Part shown: piece after piece, positions 12,699-25,700 of the stretch | How positions within the stretch are numbered: position 1 is the stretch's first letter | Layout of the letters: every line of letters begins with the position of its first letter | Source of the DNA: Brasenia schreberi | Lineage: Eukaryota > Streptophyta > Magnoliopsida > Nymphaeales > Cabombaceae | Length of the DNA stretch: 64,000 bases | Direction of reading: 5' to 3' | Assembly (NCBI GenBank): GCA_036023115.1 | Contig: JAYKKT010000040.1 | Coordinates: forward strand, 5,553,001 to 5,617,000 | Position numbers and translations under genes: made by a program | Notes under the pieces: model-generated | The model's input: only the letters and a program-made list of their open reading frames with translations | Told to the model about the DNA's origin: nothing | The model's database searches: none

Positions 12699-13140
12699 TG
12701 TAAAGGAAACATGTGGCCTTTATCAGTAATCCCAACACATAAACGGTTTGATTGACCATCCAGCCATTATATGTGGAAAGGATGGAGTAAAGATGACCGT
12801 AACGGCCATCACAGGCTAAAACCGATGGGTGGTTACAGAGCTTATCCATAATCGACCAGCTAAGGGACTCCAAGAAAGGAAAGCCCAGTAGAGAATCCGT
12901 GATGAAAGAGAAGTAGGCGCTGCTCTATAAATACAGAGTAGCGCAAAGAGAACAATGACTCAAAAAGGTAATTGCATACATTCCTCCCAAGCAAATCCTA
13001 TTATGAGGAAACTTGCAAATATCGAAACTCACATACCTGACTGAAGATTCACTGCTACGTATCTGAGTTGAAAGCAGAGGACACCGGAGAGTCGACCGAA
13101 AGCACAAAACCCGCTAGTGAGTCGACAGAAAAAGCTAACA
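12699..13140 (+). repeat. 5' LTR of the first copia element
   Basis: It starts tgtaaaggaaacatgtgg and ends ctaaca, immediately before the primer-binding-like site. It aligns along its length with 18509-18940 (shared blocks include ctccaagaaaggaaagccca and gtggaaaggatg). A TATA-like tataaatacagag lies near 12926, where a promoter would be expected. Confidence 0.8.
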
Positions 13141-13244
13141 TCTCGTATCAGAGCTTGGTTTGTCCCTGCAAAAAGGTATGCATTAGTATAAAACAAAAAA
13201 AGATAGGAAGAGGGATGGAGAAAACTCCTTCTGCAACTCTCGAA

Positions 13245-13566
13245 AGAGATGAAAACACCTTGCCTGAGTTGAAACAGGACCGAAGAAAAACACCCTCCCT
13301 GAGTCGAAACAGGTCCTAAGGGAAAACACCTTGCCTAAGTCGAGACAGGGCCGAAGGGAAAACACACTGCCTGAGTCGAGACAGAGCCGAAGAGAAAACA
13401 CCCTATAAACAGGGCTGAAGGAAAAACACCTTACCTGAGTTGACACAGGGACAAAGGGAAAACACCCTACCTGAGTCGAGACAGGGCTGAAGGAAAAACA
13501 CCTTACTTGAGTTGACACAAGGATAAAGGGAAAACACCCTACCTGAGTCGAGACAGGGCCGAAGAG
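13245..13566 (+). repeat. 36-bp minisatellite in the copia leader
   Basis: About eight or nine imperfect copies of a 36-bp unit (ggaaaacacc...gagtcgagacagggccgaag) lie between the primer-binding site and gag. As 36 is a multiple of three, a 12-residue repeat (STQVRCFSFSPV) stays open on the opposite strand. That is a consequence of the period and does not by itself indicate a gene. One unit is shortened near 13400. Confidence 0.9.
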
Positions 13567-16500
13567 GCAAACCGCATGCTTGAATCAAGACAGGATAAAA
13601 GGCGGCAAGAGCTGAGAGAGAAAAGGCCAGAAGGCCAACGGGTATCTGCAAGACAAGAAGCGACGGTCCAACACAACCTCGACCAAGAGGCTAGAGGACG
13701 GTCACAACAGAAAGGACCACAGGTGGCCGTAAGCCAAGAAGCGACAGAGGCAGTCGGCTTCCCTCCCGCCTCTCTCTCTCCTCTACATTTCATATGCCTC
13801 AAAAACTGTTCGACAATTTCTAGAAAATCGCCTCAGGCAGTTGACTTAAAAGTTCATTCTACCCGAATCAGTTTTTAAATATTATGAATTGTCATTAAAT
13901 AAAATAAACAAAATATAAAGATATTTTTTTGGTAAAAAGACTGTTTTGCCCTTATCCAAGCAAAACGTCAGTTTTGCCCTTTAGGAGTTTATGAAAATTA
14001 TGAAAAATCAGAGGTTGAATTACTTTTCTGCCCTTACTAGTTAAATATTTTATAATACTACCATTATATCAAAACACATATTTCTCCTCGTCCTTTTGTG
14101 GAAATTACAAATTCGAACTGAAGGAGAAAATTATAAATTTAACCCCAATGAGTGACGAATTTTCAGCAATACCGAACACTGATTTTACTATTCCATCCTT
14201 AGTCTTTCTAGAAAATTACAAAACTTGACAAACAAATAAAATTATTGTTTTACCCTTGTTGTTTTGGGAAATTTATAAAGGTATGAATTTTTGAGAAAAT
14301 TTATGGATTTATCCCAGCTTTTTTTTATATTATAAATGAGTTATTTTCAGCTCATTTTTGGGATATTCTACATCATGCTAATTAGAGTTATATTATTTAT
14401 GGTTTATTGCTTGGTAAATACATATTTTTTAGATTGTCTATTTGTTATAATTGCCAAAATATAAAAATGAACTCTACAATATGTGTGTCGGAACTGACAA
14501 AGACGAAAAAGTTCAGGGTCTAAACTTCCAAATATGGAAGAGAAGAATGTCACTCGCTCTAACACTTTAAGGTGTAGAGTATGACCTAAAAGAAACTATG
14601 AGTCCACTACCACCAAACGCAATATAGCAATAAATAGAAATGTATAAAATATTTGTTAAAAATAACACAATAGCAAGAACCGTCATGTTGACATACATGA
14701 AGGATGACCTGATTAGGGTCTTCGAGGAATTCGAGATCGCGAAAGATCTGTTCCATTCAATAATAGTTAAATATGAAACAACTGTTAAGCTTTATGTTCA
14801 GTTGCTATTACAAAAATATAATTTATTCAAAATGAAAGAAGGGGGTAACGTAGTTGAACATGTAAACCATATGTTGGTAATGGCAAGAGACCTAGATGTG
14901 GCAAAATCAATCATTCTGGAACCGATGCAAATATCCACCATATTAAACAGACTTCTCTTATTATGGAGCATGGTCACTACTGCTCTTAAACTAAGGCCCA
15001 AAATCAACCTTTCAGAATTGTCCTTGAAACTAGTAATTGAGCAATAATACATGAGCACAAATAGAAAAGAAAAATTACTAGCAGTACAAGTTGGGATAGG
15101 GTCTAGCTTCAAATCCAACCAAAGGAAAATAAACCATACAAAAAGTTTGGCAAAAATAATAAAAAGGGTGGTCAATCTTTCAAGAAAACGAAGGAAATCG
15201 CTTTTCGAGTCAAGTGTTTTAGCTATGGAAAGATGGGACACTATAAGAGGAATTGTCGCAACAAGAAGAGTGGAGAAAACAACCCATAATACAGATAATC
15301 AGAGAAGCATAACATAATTTGCGTGATATCAAAATGTCTTTACATGGACCGCCCGATGACTAATTGGTGGATTGACTCGGGAGCGACCAAATATATCTCG
15401 AAGACTAAAGAAGTGACAATGGATCTAAATAAGTACAAACTAGGAGAACATCGGGTGTACATAGAAAGTAATACTTTTTAGGATGTTCTACGTATTAAAT
15501 AATTTAGATTTTTTGTATAAGGCATATCAGTTGTATTGACTGATGTATTGATTGTGTCATCTATAAGACACAATCTGGTTTCAGTCCCTTCATTAGTGAA
15601 TAAATGTTTTGAGGTTAGGTTTGTTCTTTGAAAGGTGACTGTGGGAAAACATAGGAGAATATTTTTCTCTAAGGAATTTGATGTAGAACATGGACTGTTC
15701 AAACTGAAAGTTAATGAGAATGAAAGTACTTCTGCTCATATTGACTGTGTGTTTAATGTTGATGTTAATATATGACATAAACACCTTAGGCATATAAGTT
15801 TAGAAAAGTTGAGGAAATCATCCAACTTTGGTTTACTGCTAAGATTTGAGAAAAATACTTTTAAGAAGCGCAAAGCTTGTATATAAGGAAAAATGGCAAG
15901 AATTTTTTTTCCCAAAGAGACAACAAGAGCAACAACCCTTTTGGAAGACATTCACACGGATTTATCTAAACCCTTTCCAGTAAAGTCACATCGAGAAAAT
16001 ATTTATTTTATAATATTTATCGATGATTACTCGAGATATACATATTTATATCTCCTAGTATATAAATTTGAGGCACATAAAGCTTTTAAATAATATAAGT
16101 AGGAAGTTTAAAATCAAATGGAGAATTCAATCAAAATCTTAAGATCAGATAGAGGTGGTGAATATACCTCTACAGAATTTTTAAAATTTTGTAAAGACTT
16201 TGGGATTTTAAAGTAAAATATAATGCCCAAGACAATTCAACAGAATAGTGTAGCTAAAATATATAATAGGACCTTACTGAATATGACAAGGTCAATGCTA
16301 ATCAATGCCTCTCTATCAAGGATATTTTGAAGAGAAGCAATAAGTATAGCGGTATACATACTCAATAAAATACCATGTAAGGCTGTATTGAATATACCAT
16401 ATGATATGTGGTTTGGAATAAAACCTAACCTAGGTCATATCAAAAGATGGGGATCTATTATACATATAAAGATCATTGATTAGTCTAGAGATAAAGCTAG

Positions 16501-18508
16501 ACATTAGGTCCTTGAGATGTATATTCATTGGATATCCTAAAAGGTCAAAGAGATATCAGTTTTATCATATGAATCACAGACTGATAGAGAGTAGAGATGT
16601 TGATTTCTTAGAATATACTAAGAATGACATCTTTGAAAATAATAATGAGTATGTTGATGATCTAATAGACTTAGATAAATCATCATTTGAACCCATAAAA
16701 GGCTTTCTTGAAACAACTGAAGCTTTAAATGGAAATAAAAGGCATATGGTCACACTGTCCTACTTAAAGTATTATCACACTTATCTTGCAGAAGAAGTGT
16801 GTAATTCGGTGGATTTAGATGAGTTGACTGATAACTTGACTTATCAGCAATCTATGAACTCATCGGAAGCAACAGACAGAGGGAAAATTATGGACGAGAA
16901 AATTGATTCCATTGAGAAAAACCAAGTCTGAAAATTGGTTAATTTGCCAAAAGGAAGGAAAGTCATAGGCTATAAATATGTTTCGAAAAAGAAATATAAG
17001 GTTGATAGTTCAATCGACAAGTTTAAAGTGATGTTGGTTGCGAAGGCTTTCTCACAAAAAAAAGGATAAATTATGTTTAGACATATTCCCCTGTTGTAAA
17101 ATTTGCATCCATAAGAATAATCCTGACAATATTTGCATATTATGATTTGGACTTACATCAGTTGGATATAAAAATAGTTTTTCTAAACGAAGATTTAGAT
17201 GAAATCATATACATGCAGCAACCCAAAGGATATATCATTGAAGGCCAAGAAGATAAAGTATATAAGTTGAGAAAATCCTTATATGACCTGAAACAATTAC
17301 CTCGCTAATGGTATTTGACTTTTCAAAATGTCATTATTGAGCTTGGGTTTGTGGCTAATTAGCTTGATCACAGTTTATATGTTTGGAACAGTGGGAGCCA
17401 CTTTGTCATCTTATCGTTATATGTAGATGACATATTATTGACTGGGAATGATAATGAGATGATTGTCAAAACCAAATCATGGTTAAACTCAAGGTTTAAA
17501 ATGAAGGATATGGGGAAGCATCCTATATCCTAGATATAAAGATTTTTCGATATACAGAATCTAAACTTTTATGCTTAAGTCAAGAGAGAGATATTTACTA
17601 TATCCCCAATAAGTTCAAAATGGATGAATGGAAGTATGCTATTACGCCCATTGTAAAAAGGGATCAAACTAAGTAAGGTTGATTGTACCGGTGAAGGAGA
17701 CAATAAGCCTAACATTCCTTATGCACAAGATGTGGGTAGCTTCATATATGCTATGTTGTGTACAAGATCTGATATTAACTTCGTTGTTGGTTTTGTGAGT
17801 AGATATCAAAATAATCCTGGATGACAGCATTGGGTAGTTGTAAAAAGGATTTTAAGATATCTGAAAGGAACAAAAGACTTGAAACTTGGTGACTTTGCTG
17901 GAGCAAAGTAATCTAGATGTTGACTTTGCTGAAGTAAAGATGATAACAAATCAACCTCGGGACAAATATTTTTATTTGAAGGTGTTGTTGTTTTTTGGGC
18001 ATATAAGAAACAACGTTGTGTAGCATTGCATACACAAGAAGTTTAGTATGTGGCTTGTTGTATGGCTGCAATGAGCACTGTCTGGATAAGCCGCTTCATA
18101 CGAGATTTGAAACTAGAGATAGCCAATGAGCCAGTTGTCATTTACTGTGACAACAACACAACAATTATTCTTATCAAGAGTGGAGATGACAACTCAAAGA
18201 GCAAGCATATAATGGTTAAATACCACTATATTCATGATATGGTTATGAGAAAGAAAATATTCATCTCATACATGCCAACTCATGATATGTTGGCAGACCC
18301 CTTGACTAAAGGCATAATAGAGGATCTTTTCTCAAAACATATTATGAACATGGGTTGGAGATATGTATAATAGTTGTGTAGGTAAAAAACCGCACAATGG
18401 GTGGTGATTGCAATAGCAATTATGAAATGACATTACTAGGAAAACCCCACAAAAGTGGGAGGAAAACGAATATGTTAGTGCACTTGGCTCGAATGACCAA
18501 GTGAGAGA

Positions 18509-18940
18509 TCTAAAGGAAACATGTGGCATTCTCGGTAAACGACTGGATTGGCCATCCAACCGTTATTTGTGGAAAGGATGTGATAAAGATGGTCGTAATG
18601 GCCATCAGTAGTTGAAACTGCTGGGCAGTTACAAAGTTTATCCATAACCGACCGAATAAGGGGCTCCAAGAAAGGAAAGCCCAGTAGGGAATCTGAGAGA
18701 AAAGATGAGCAGACATTGTTATATAAATACAAAGCAATGCAAGAGAACAATCACTCGAAAAGCAATCACATACATTCCTCTCAGGCAAATCCTACTGTGA
18801 GGAAACCTGGAAATATCAAAACTCACATAAGATCTGGAAATATCAAAACTCACATAAGATCTGCTAATACGTATCTTAGCTGAAAGTAGAGGACACCGAA
18901 GAGTCAACCGGAAGCACAGAACCGTGAATTTGTTGATACA
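18509..18940 (+). repeat. 3' LTR of the first copia element
   Basis: It follows the polypurine-like aagtgagaga and matches the 5' LTR. It carries an internal duplication of 24 to 28 bp (atctggaaatatcaaaactc, twice at 18808-18860) that the 5' LTR lacks. The right boundary is uncertain by a few tens of bases because the outer end is diverged. Confidence 0.75.
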
Positions 18941-21246
18941 TTATCTTTGGATAAATCATATACGTTAAAAGATAAGTTTAAGAGGCTTATAACGGAAAGC
19001 CTAGATGAGAAAAGAAAAAAAAATCTTTCCAGGTAATCCGTCTTTAGGTAACCGTGAATCTTCCTACCTCATTTTCTTCTCTTTTTTTGTTGAGCTAGTC
19101 TTCTTCGGTTCTTCCACTCGTATGCTGCATCACTGAGAACACCATAGATGATCATAAGCAAGAGGTAAAAAAGATATATCAGTGGTATTAGGGCTTGCGT
19201 TTGATCGAAGTATGCAAAAGGTACATTGTTAATGATTTTGAAAACAAAGGGAGTAATACGCCAAAAATTTTTTTTGGCATAAGGTTTTTTCTCTTACGAA
19301 AAAACCAAAAGTAACAAACGACGGGGATACATCGGACTGTCCTATGTAAACAGTTACATTGAAGAAAAATAAAAAACAGTAAGAAGGAAAGAAAAAAATA
19401 CAAAATACTCTCAGTGATTGCTGAAAAAACGAGACAGACCATCGGAGTCACTGCACAAGTGACCCGAGTTTGTCAGAAAAAAAGGGAAACCAAACATACA
19501 GTGGGAGCTTATGATCGATACTCAAAAGCTAGCTGCTGTTTAAAAGTTCTCTCTAGCAAGCTTGCTGCACTTACAAGATTGTTGTGCATGCTGCCCTTCT
19601 TATTTGACATTTTGGGTCGCTTGGATAAGTGGTTGAAAATGGAAATTTTAGTCTCAAGAATTCTGAAGAACTCACTCTCACCTTACACTCGCCAACTTGT
19701 TCATCTTTTTGTCTTACCAATTCTTCGAAGTTGTGACACCCATTCCACGATTTTGTACTTGTTGGAAAGGTATATCACTGTTGTTGTCAATAGTGGTGAC
19801 AACGACAGTGATACAAAAACAAATAGCATTTGCAGGAATCCGTTAGTGTGAGTTAGATATGATGTAGGGTGTGTGAGAACTCATAACCTTGTTGTCAAAG
19901 GAGTGGATGGATAAGGCTTAAGATGATAAAAGTGAGTTCTCGAGAATCAGATTGAGCGTATCCCAATTGTCCTATCATACTTTCAGGTAAGGAATATGAT
20001 AGAACGAGATCTGTAAGTGTACCATTGTCGCATTCAAGGAAACATCGGTGAGCTAAGTTAAGTTTAATCTTACAAAAAACTTAGAAGAGTTAAGCTAGGA
20101 ATAAAAAAAATTACAATGTAATTGATTCTATCCTTTACTTGAACATTATAATCACTATTTATATAGATCCTTCAAAACGGCAACAATTGAAATTATCCTT
20201 TATGTGCACGGTTTTCACTAACTTTTCATAACATTAGAGCTGTAATGTTCTGTAATGTTAGGTATGATTTGCTATCATGATCGTTACTTCGCGTTCGACC
20301 AAACTGACGTCCCTTTTTTGAAACCCACTTAAAGCTTGCCATGTGACCCCTAGATTTTTCAACGTCAGTCACAAGAGTGTGGGAGTATAAGCACGGAACA
20401 TCATAATTGTGAAACACGAGTGTGTATGTGTGCGCACACCTTCATACACACGCACACCTTCATACACACAAACACTATAAACACAGAGCACTAAACTATC
20501 TTTAAGTTAGAACTTGTGATAAAGAAAAACTTAATTAGGTCCCTGCTAACTTGGACACAAGAGAAGTATCAATTACATAACTAATTTAATTTAATTAGGA
20601 GGCATCATACTCATCTTGTTGGGTGTTGAAACGCGGTACGATATCTCATAGCAAAACTGTGAAGTGAACCAAATGTGAATTTCGAGTTAGGAGGTAACCT
20701 AATTTCTCTTCTTCTTCGGATTCACTCAAATCCAAATCCACCCTCTGCATGATGTTCGACCTTGGAGTAGCGACCTTTTCATCTGACCGTGCATTTCATC
20801 ATATATATATATTCCCGTATTAGTTCCAAAACTTTATCGGGCGTTGAATGAACCACGCATAAAGGCAGGAGACTCGAAAGCTCATCTCCATTAATTCAGT
20901 GCTGAAAAGATTGAATAGTTGATGCGTGGTTGACACGCAAAATTGGACGCCTACAGCAAATAGGAGTCAAGGGTGCCAACTAGCTCCTTTGGATGAAAAA
21001 TGGACGGTCAAGAATGAATCATGATGAAAAATGGACGGTTTTGAGTGAACATACAGCAATCAAGATAGCCGCCTATCTAGTTTGGAGAGTTGACGATGGC
21101 CTTTATTAATTCTTCTCGGATAAAGAGACGGGATTATTAATAAGAACTTGTAAAGCTTTCTCCTGTGTTGAGAAGAGGCAGATACACATCAGGCAGCAAT
21201 AAGGTTTGCTGTGCTGTTCTTTGAGGGGGCCCTTGCAGAGATCAAA
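18941..21246. other. Intergenic, possible leader of another LTR element
   Basis: A degenerate primer-binding-like string (cagtggtattagggcttgcg) at about 19178-19198 hints at the 5' end of a further copia-type element, but no gag or pol follows. An ATG open frame of 145 codons at 19414-19851 has no known motif. Short CA-rich repeats lie at 20405-20490. Nothing else is recognisable. Confidence 0.35.
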
Positions 21247-22023
21247 ATGGGTGAACTGAAGAAGAGAGTGAGAAGACGTAATACAAGTTTTGAAGTTGGT
21301 AATTAGCATCACATTCTTGGGATGGCTGATGATGTGGGCTTTCATGCCCACCAACCTTTGGCGTCAAGAATGGCGGGTCCAGTTGATCTCCGTCTTAGCT
21401 TGCATTTATCACCATCTCAAAGAGAAACAGCCTTCTCCATCTGGAAGGTAGGTAAACGCACACACAGAGCAACTCAATACTGAATCTCCAATTCTTGTTG
21501 CATGGTTTTCAGGAAGAAGGGGAGGGTTATGGGGGATGGTGGAGTCGTCCTCTTTTAGTGAAGGGCCCATTGGGCGTCGTAAGCGCCATGGAACTGGCTG
21601 TCACGTTGATGTTCTTTGCACTCCTTGTGTGGTGTTTCTCTACATACCTCAAAGTCGGCTTCCCGAAGATAACTGAGAAGACGGCAGATATAGATGGCAT
21701 GCAACTGTATGCAACTGCAAGCATTCATTCATCTCCTTTCTTCTTTTCTAACATTAATTAGCATGCATTTTCATAAATTTTTTATCTCATGCCCGTTCAG
21801 ATGGCAAGAGAGACTGTGGAACGCATCGCTGTGGTTAGCAATAGTTGGTGTTATGTACTGCATTTCTGTTCATTCCGGTATCCGGAGCATCCGCTTTACT
21901 GAAGTTAGCAGGCCTCACTTTTGAAGAGAGCATTAAATATCATATGTGGCTGGGGCACATCGTCATGACCATCTTTGCATCTCTTACGTTACCATATGGG
22001 CAAGTAGCAACAAGCTATCTAAG
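21247..22023 (+). pseudogene. Ferric-chelate reductase (FRO) relic B, N-terminal part only
   Basis: Three exon remnants are visible: 21247-21447 (LGWLMMWAFMPTNLW, first membrane span), 21513-21706 (RPLLVKGPLGVVSAMEL, FALLVWCFSTY) and 21801-22023 (WQERLWNASLW, then YHMWLGH with heme histidine). GT-AG sites match the FRO exon pattern. The first exon needs a frame change after its ATG, the third shifts frame near 21850 (between AIVG and VLCTAF) and again near 21975, and no later FRO exon follows. Its third exon duplicates the first remaining exon of relic A with many substitutions, so this is a second gene copy, not the missing piece of relic A. The two copies are in head-to-head orientation. 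Confidence 0.85.
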
Positions 22024-22722
22024 GTACATGCCAACTTGTTTTTGCTCGATTTGCGAACTATAGTGGACAAGACAAGGGACACACTCGTGTTTTTTTTCTA
22101 CACACCGCAGAGACAAACATACATCCCATATATATAAAAATAGAGAACCACCATCCGTTTGACTAATGTGATCAATAGGAAAAATTTTAAACTAAAAAGG
22201 TAAATGTTGCATACTTTTTTGTTTTATCACTCTAATCTTTATATATATATATATACAGAGAGAGAGAGAGTAATTGGATACTGTCCACTAATGTTCACTT
22301 TTTTGTTTTTGAGTAGCATTGAAAATAATAAAAATATTCTTTCAGCTTTTGTAAAATCTCTTATCAATGAGCAATTTCAGAGCATGAAGGAAGATTTGAA
22401 AAACAGAAGGCCTACTATGCCCAAACCAGGGCAATTGAAGCCTAAGATGGCACCAAGCGCATTGAACTTGCTTGCATGTGTTCCCTACACATCAAGATTG
22501 CGTTGGACCAAGTATGAAAACAAGATAGAAAACCATCACAAACCATCAGTATAATCTCGTTTCTCATTGAATAAAACAATTATCATAATCTCATTTGTTG
22601 CATAGAATGGAAATAATTCTAGAGTACATGAATGAAGCTGTTCTCTTTGGGTCCCCCCCACCCCATGCTTTACTGATACAGGTAGATAAACACAGTACTC
22701 ACATAAAATTCGGGGATCCTTG
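22024..22722. other. Gap between FRO relic B and the DeSI gene
   Basis: No FRO exon continues here. A (TA)n(GA)n run lies at 22240-22270. The right part is the 3' flank of the minus-strand DeSI gene. Confidence 0.5.
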
Positions 22723-25700
22723 TCATGGACACCCCTCTGGTTCTGCTGATGATCTAGGCAGCCCATTTTGTGATTGTTGAGGCTTCACATCAGCCTGGCC
22801 CGCAATTTCGGAACTTGGTGATGGTTTTATATTAGCAGAGAGCATGCTTCTAAGCCAAGCTCCCTGAAATTTCAGGTTAGGCCTTCCAGAAACACTTGGG
22901 GACTCTGAAGTTACTGATGCATTAGAAGTAACACCAGAAAGAAATCTGTAAGCCGCTTTGCTAGCAGATACTATCTCCGTTTTAGCTTGTCTCAGCTGCC
23001 AGACCAGACAAGGCAGAAATGAGAAGTTGAAAGAGAAAATGCCTCAGCAAAGAAGGCCCATAGACAAGATTTAGATGTTCCAATACAACAAGAAACGCAC
23101 AACCACCCATAGATCCATTCATCTACTTGCAAAGCTGTGGGGCTGAGGGAAATTTTTTAAAAGAAAAGGTGAAATACCAATAAGTTGGAAGCACTAAGGC
23201 ATCAAACAAAAGAAAGGGAAAAGAATATCAGATTTTCACTTAAAACTATGGATTCCATACTACTGTGGATTTGGGAAAGAACACTAAATTGGCTTTGGTA
23301 GATCTAACTGAAGGAAGAAAGCATCCAAGTATGACACGACTGTATACCATGCCATACTACCAAACGCCGTCATCAATTCTTACAAATAAATACTAATGCA
23401 CATTTGTCATGAAAATGCACGGCAATCAAAATTGTGCCTTGAGAATAAGTATAGCTGAGACGCATATATGGCACTACACATTACATTTTCTAAATAGTTC
23501 TTGCTCTTTCCAGTACCACATCAACAAAATGCAGAGGCAAGGAAGGCAACATGGGAGAACAAGGAATTTAAGATATGATCTTACATAAGTGGCCGTGTTG
23601 CCTGCAACTTCCGATGCAGCATCACCAGCATTTGCAAACCGATTGACCCAAGCTGAAGTACCATAGTTAAATAAGTTAACCGTAATTTTAAGAAAAAACT
23701 TCCTGCAACAAGAAATGAATTTCATAGGAGGAAGAATGATGGGGAGAAACAAAATTAACAAGTGTTCCCTTGAGACAATAAATAGATTCTGTCAGACAGA
23801 TACTTATATCAAGGTGCCACATTCGTACTAGGACACTTTGAAAATCAATAACTGTACTTCTCTCATGTCCAACTTAGCACTAGCTATTTCAAATACTTTT
23901 TAGTGCGGTGCCATTGAGATGCTTCATGAATATTGACCACTTATTACTTTTATGAGACGTAATATGGAATTTTTTGCATAATAGCATTTTCCGATTTATT
24001 TGATACCATCAATAATTTAATGAGATATTGCCAATTATATATAATAATGAAATATGAAAATGATACTTATATGTCTAGCCGTGACCCTGAACCCAAGATT
24101 TATGAAATCACTATGTACCGTAACTGCACCCGTGTCCACACCTGCATCCGCACCCATGTGACAGCCTAGATTATTATGACTTGCAGTGGTCTTCTAAAGA
24201 AAGAATTAGCATAAGTTAGAGTTTTGTACAGCAAATAATACATCATTTCTACCCGGAAAACAAAGACATGCACATTCAACCATACGTTGTTCAACATATT
24301 CATGGGATTTTGTTTGGTTACAATGGAAGCCAAAGCCTAAAATGCAGATCCACACATGCATGCCTCAGGAATCAAATTCACCATCAGCTTTGTGGGAGTA
24401 AAAGAGCCCTGCCAGTCACCTAACACTCTGCATGCACATATTCATGGAATTTACAGGAAGAGAAAACTAGCAGGTATTAAAGATAAAAATTAACAATGTA
24501 TTACCTGGAAGCTTTGGCACACCAAGCCTCTCACAGAACTCATCACAAAAGTGATTGCAGTTTTTAGACAAAAGGTCATACGAGTATCCAGGCCATTCTC
24601 TCATAAGTTCCCTTAGAATCTGATTTACCTTGAAGATAGACAAACTTGTTTCACCAAGGGGGATACTTTCACGATAGGTGTACATTGGATTTTTATGAGG
24701 TGGGCAATTGAAGACTCCAGAACCACTTTCACAAAATCCAAAAGACCATTCCTCATCACCATATACCTGTAAGCAGAGACAGAGAATAAAAGCAAGCAGA
24801 AAGAATATGCTTCCACTACAGTGGCCTCTCTTTTTCTAGGGTTCTCAACCTCATCTAACTCAAAAGAAAATGAAACCAAGCTTCAGATATTGCAATCATC
24901 AGTTTTACCATAATGTGCATATATCTCAGTTGACATACAATTCTATTGTAAAAGCAACAAGAATATAGCACAAGGACAACACTCCAAGAATATACGTATA
25001 GCACACAGAAATAATGCTATAAACGATATGAATCAGTCTTTCAGGGAAAAAAATGGAAAAGAAGACCTCAATTAATAGATCAGTCAACAAATTTGGAGAA
25101 GCTCCAAAATGAAAACTACCAATCAACCAACTTATATAGCTAGGAAAACAGCTGCAAAAAAGCAAAGGCAGATACCACTTATGCAAATGCCAGTGTTAAA
25201 TGCAACGAAAATAGAAAACAAAAAATGTCAATGCTTATTTCTGGCCAAAACAAATACCAAATGCCACAAACAATGCATTAACAGTTCTAGATCACCATGA
25301 AAGAAGCACTCAATATCACATAAACAAAAAAATCCGTAGTATGTATTGGAAATGATTAGACATCAATTTTACCAGACTATTTATCACCTATAATTTGAAC
25401 AAAATTATATCAAAATGATATTAATACATATAGCATGCATAATAGGCCTTAAGCAAGCTGGCACATGTTTCACTAGCCATGGTGATAAATGTTCATATTT
25501 GTATTAAATAAACATAACACTTGTAGTTCCAAAATGAACCTCCTTTCTTTCTATTCTCTTGCTCCCCTCATTCTGCTTTTATTAACAATTATCTAAACCT
25601 GAGCAAACCAGCCCCTTGGTGTTTATCCACACTCTTGTCTGAGCCAGCATAATCTCTGAGCTAGATATTTATGCAGCATTTCTTCCAGATGAACTGAGTG

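Larger units (their letters stand above)
12699..18940 (+). mobile_element. Ty1/copia LTR retrotransposon, decayed, with both LTRs
   Basis: Domain order is gag, zinc knuckle, protease, integrase, reverse transcriptase, RNase H, the copia order. Visible landmarks are gag near 14490-15045 (FQIWKRRM, LLQKYNL), a zinc knuckle near 15215-15265 with the second cysteine changed to tyrosine, protease WWIDSGAT near 15360, integrase core near 15900-16440, RT motif YVDDILLTGND near 17420 and RNase H ending MLADPLTKG near 18300. Many stops and frameshifts show that it is dead. The LTRs are at 12699-13140 and 18509-18940. A primer-binding-like gtatcagagcttgg at 13143-13157 follows the first, as expected for an initiator-tRNA-Met primer. 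A purine tract (aagtgagaga) precedes the second. The LTRs are clearly diverged, so the insertion is old. It abuts the truncated 5' side of FRO relic A. Confidence 0.88.

Noticed and set aside
13245..13566. CRISPR-like array of regular repeats
   Set aside because: The units are contiguous with no unique spacers and lie in a plant retrotransposon leader.
13183..13651. Minus-strand frames with a 12-residue repeat (STQVRCFSFSPV)
   Set aside because: They are produced by the 36-bp minisatellite, whose period keeps frames open. No start context or family supports a protein.
19414..19851. Open frame of 145 codons on the plus strand
   Set aside because: The composition is not distinctive, there is no motif, and it lies among LTR-element debris.
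8457..22023. One FRO gene split in two by an inversion
   Set aside because: Both parts contain their own diverged copy of the YH(I/M)WLGH exon, so they come from two genes.
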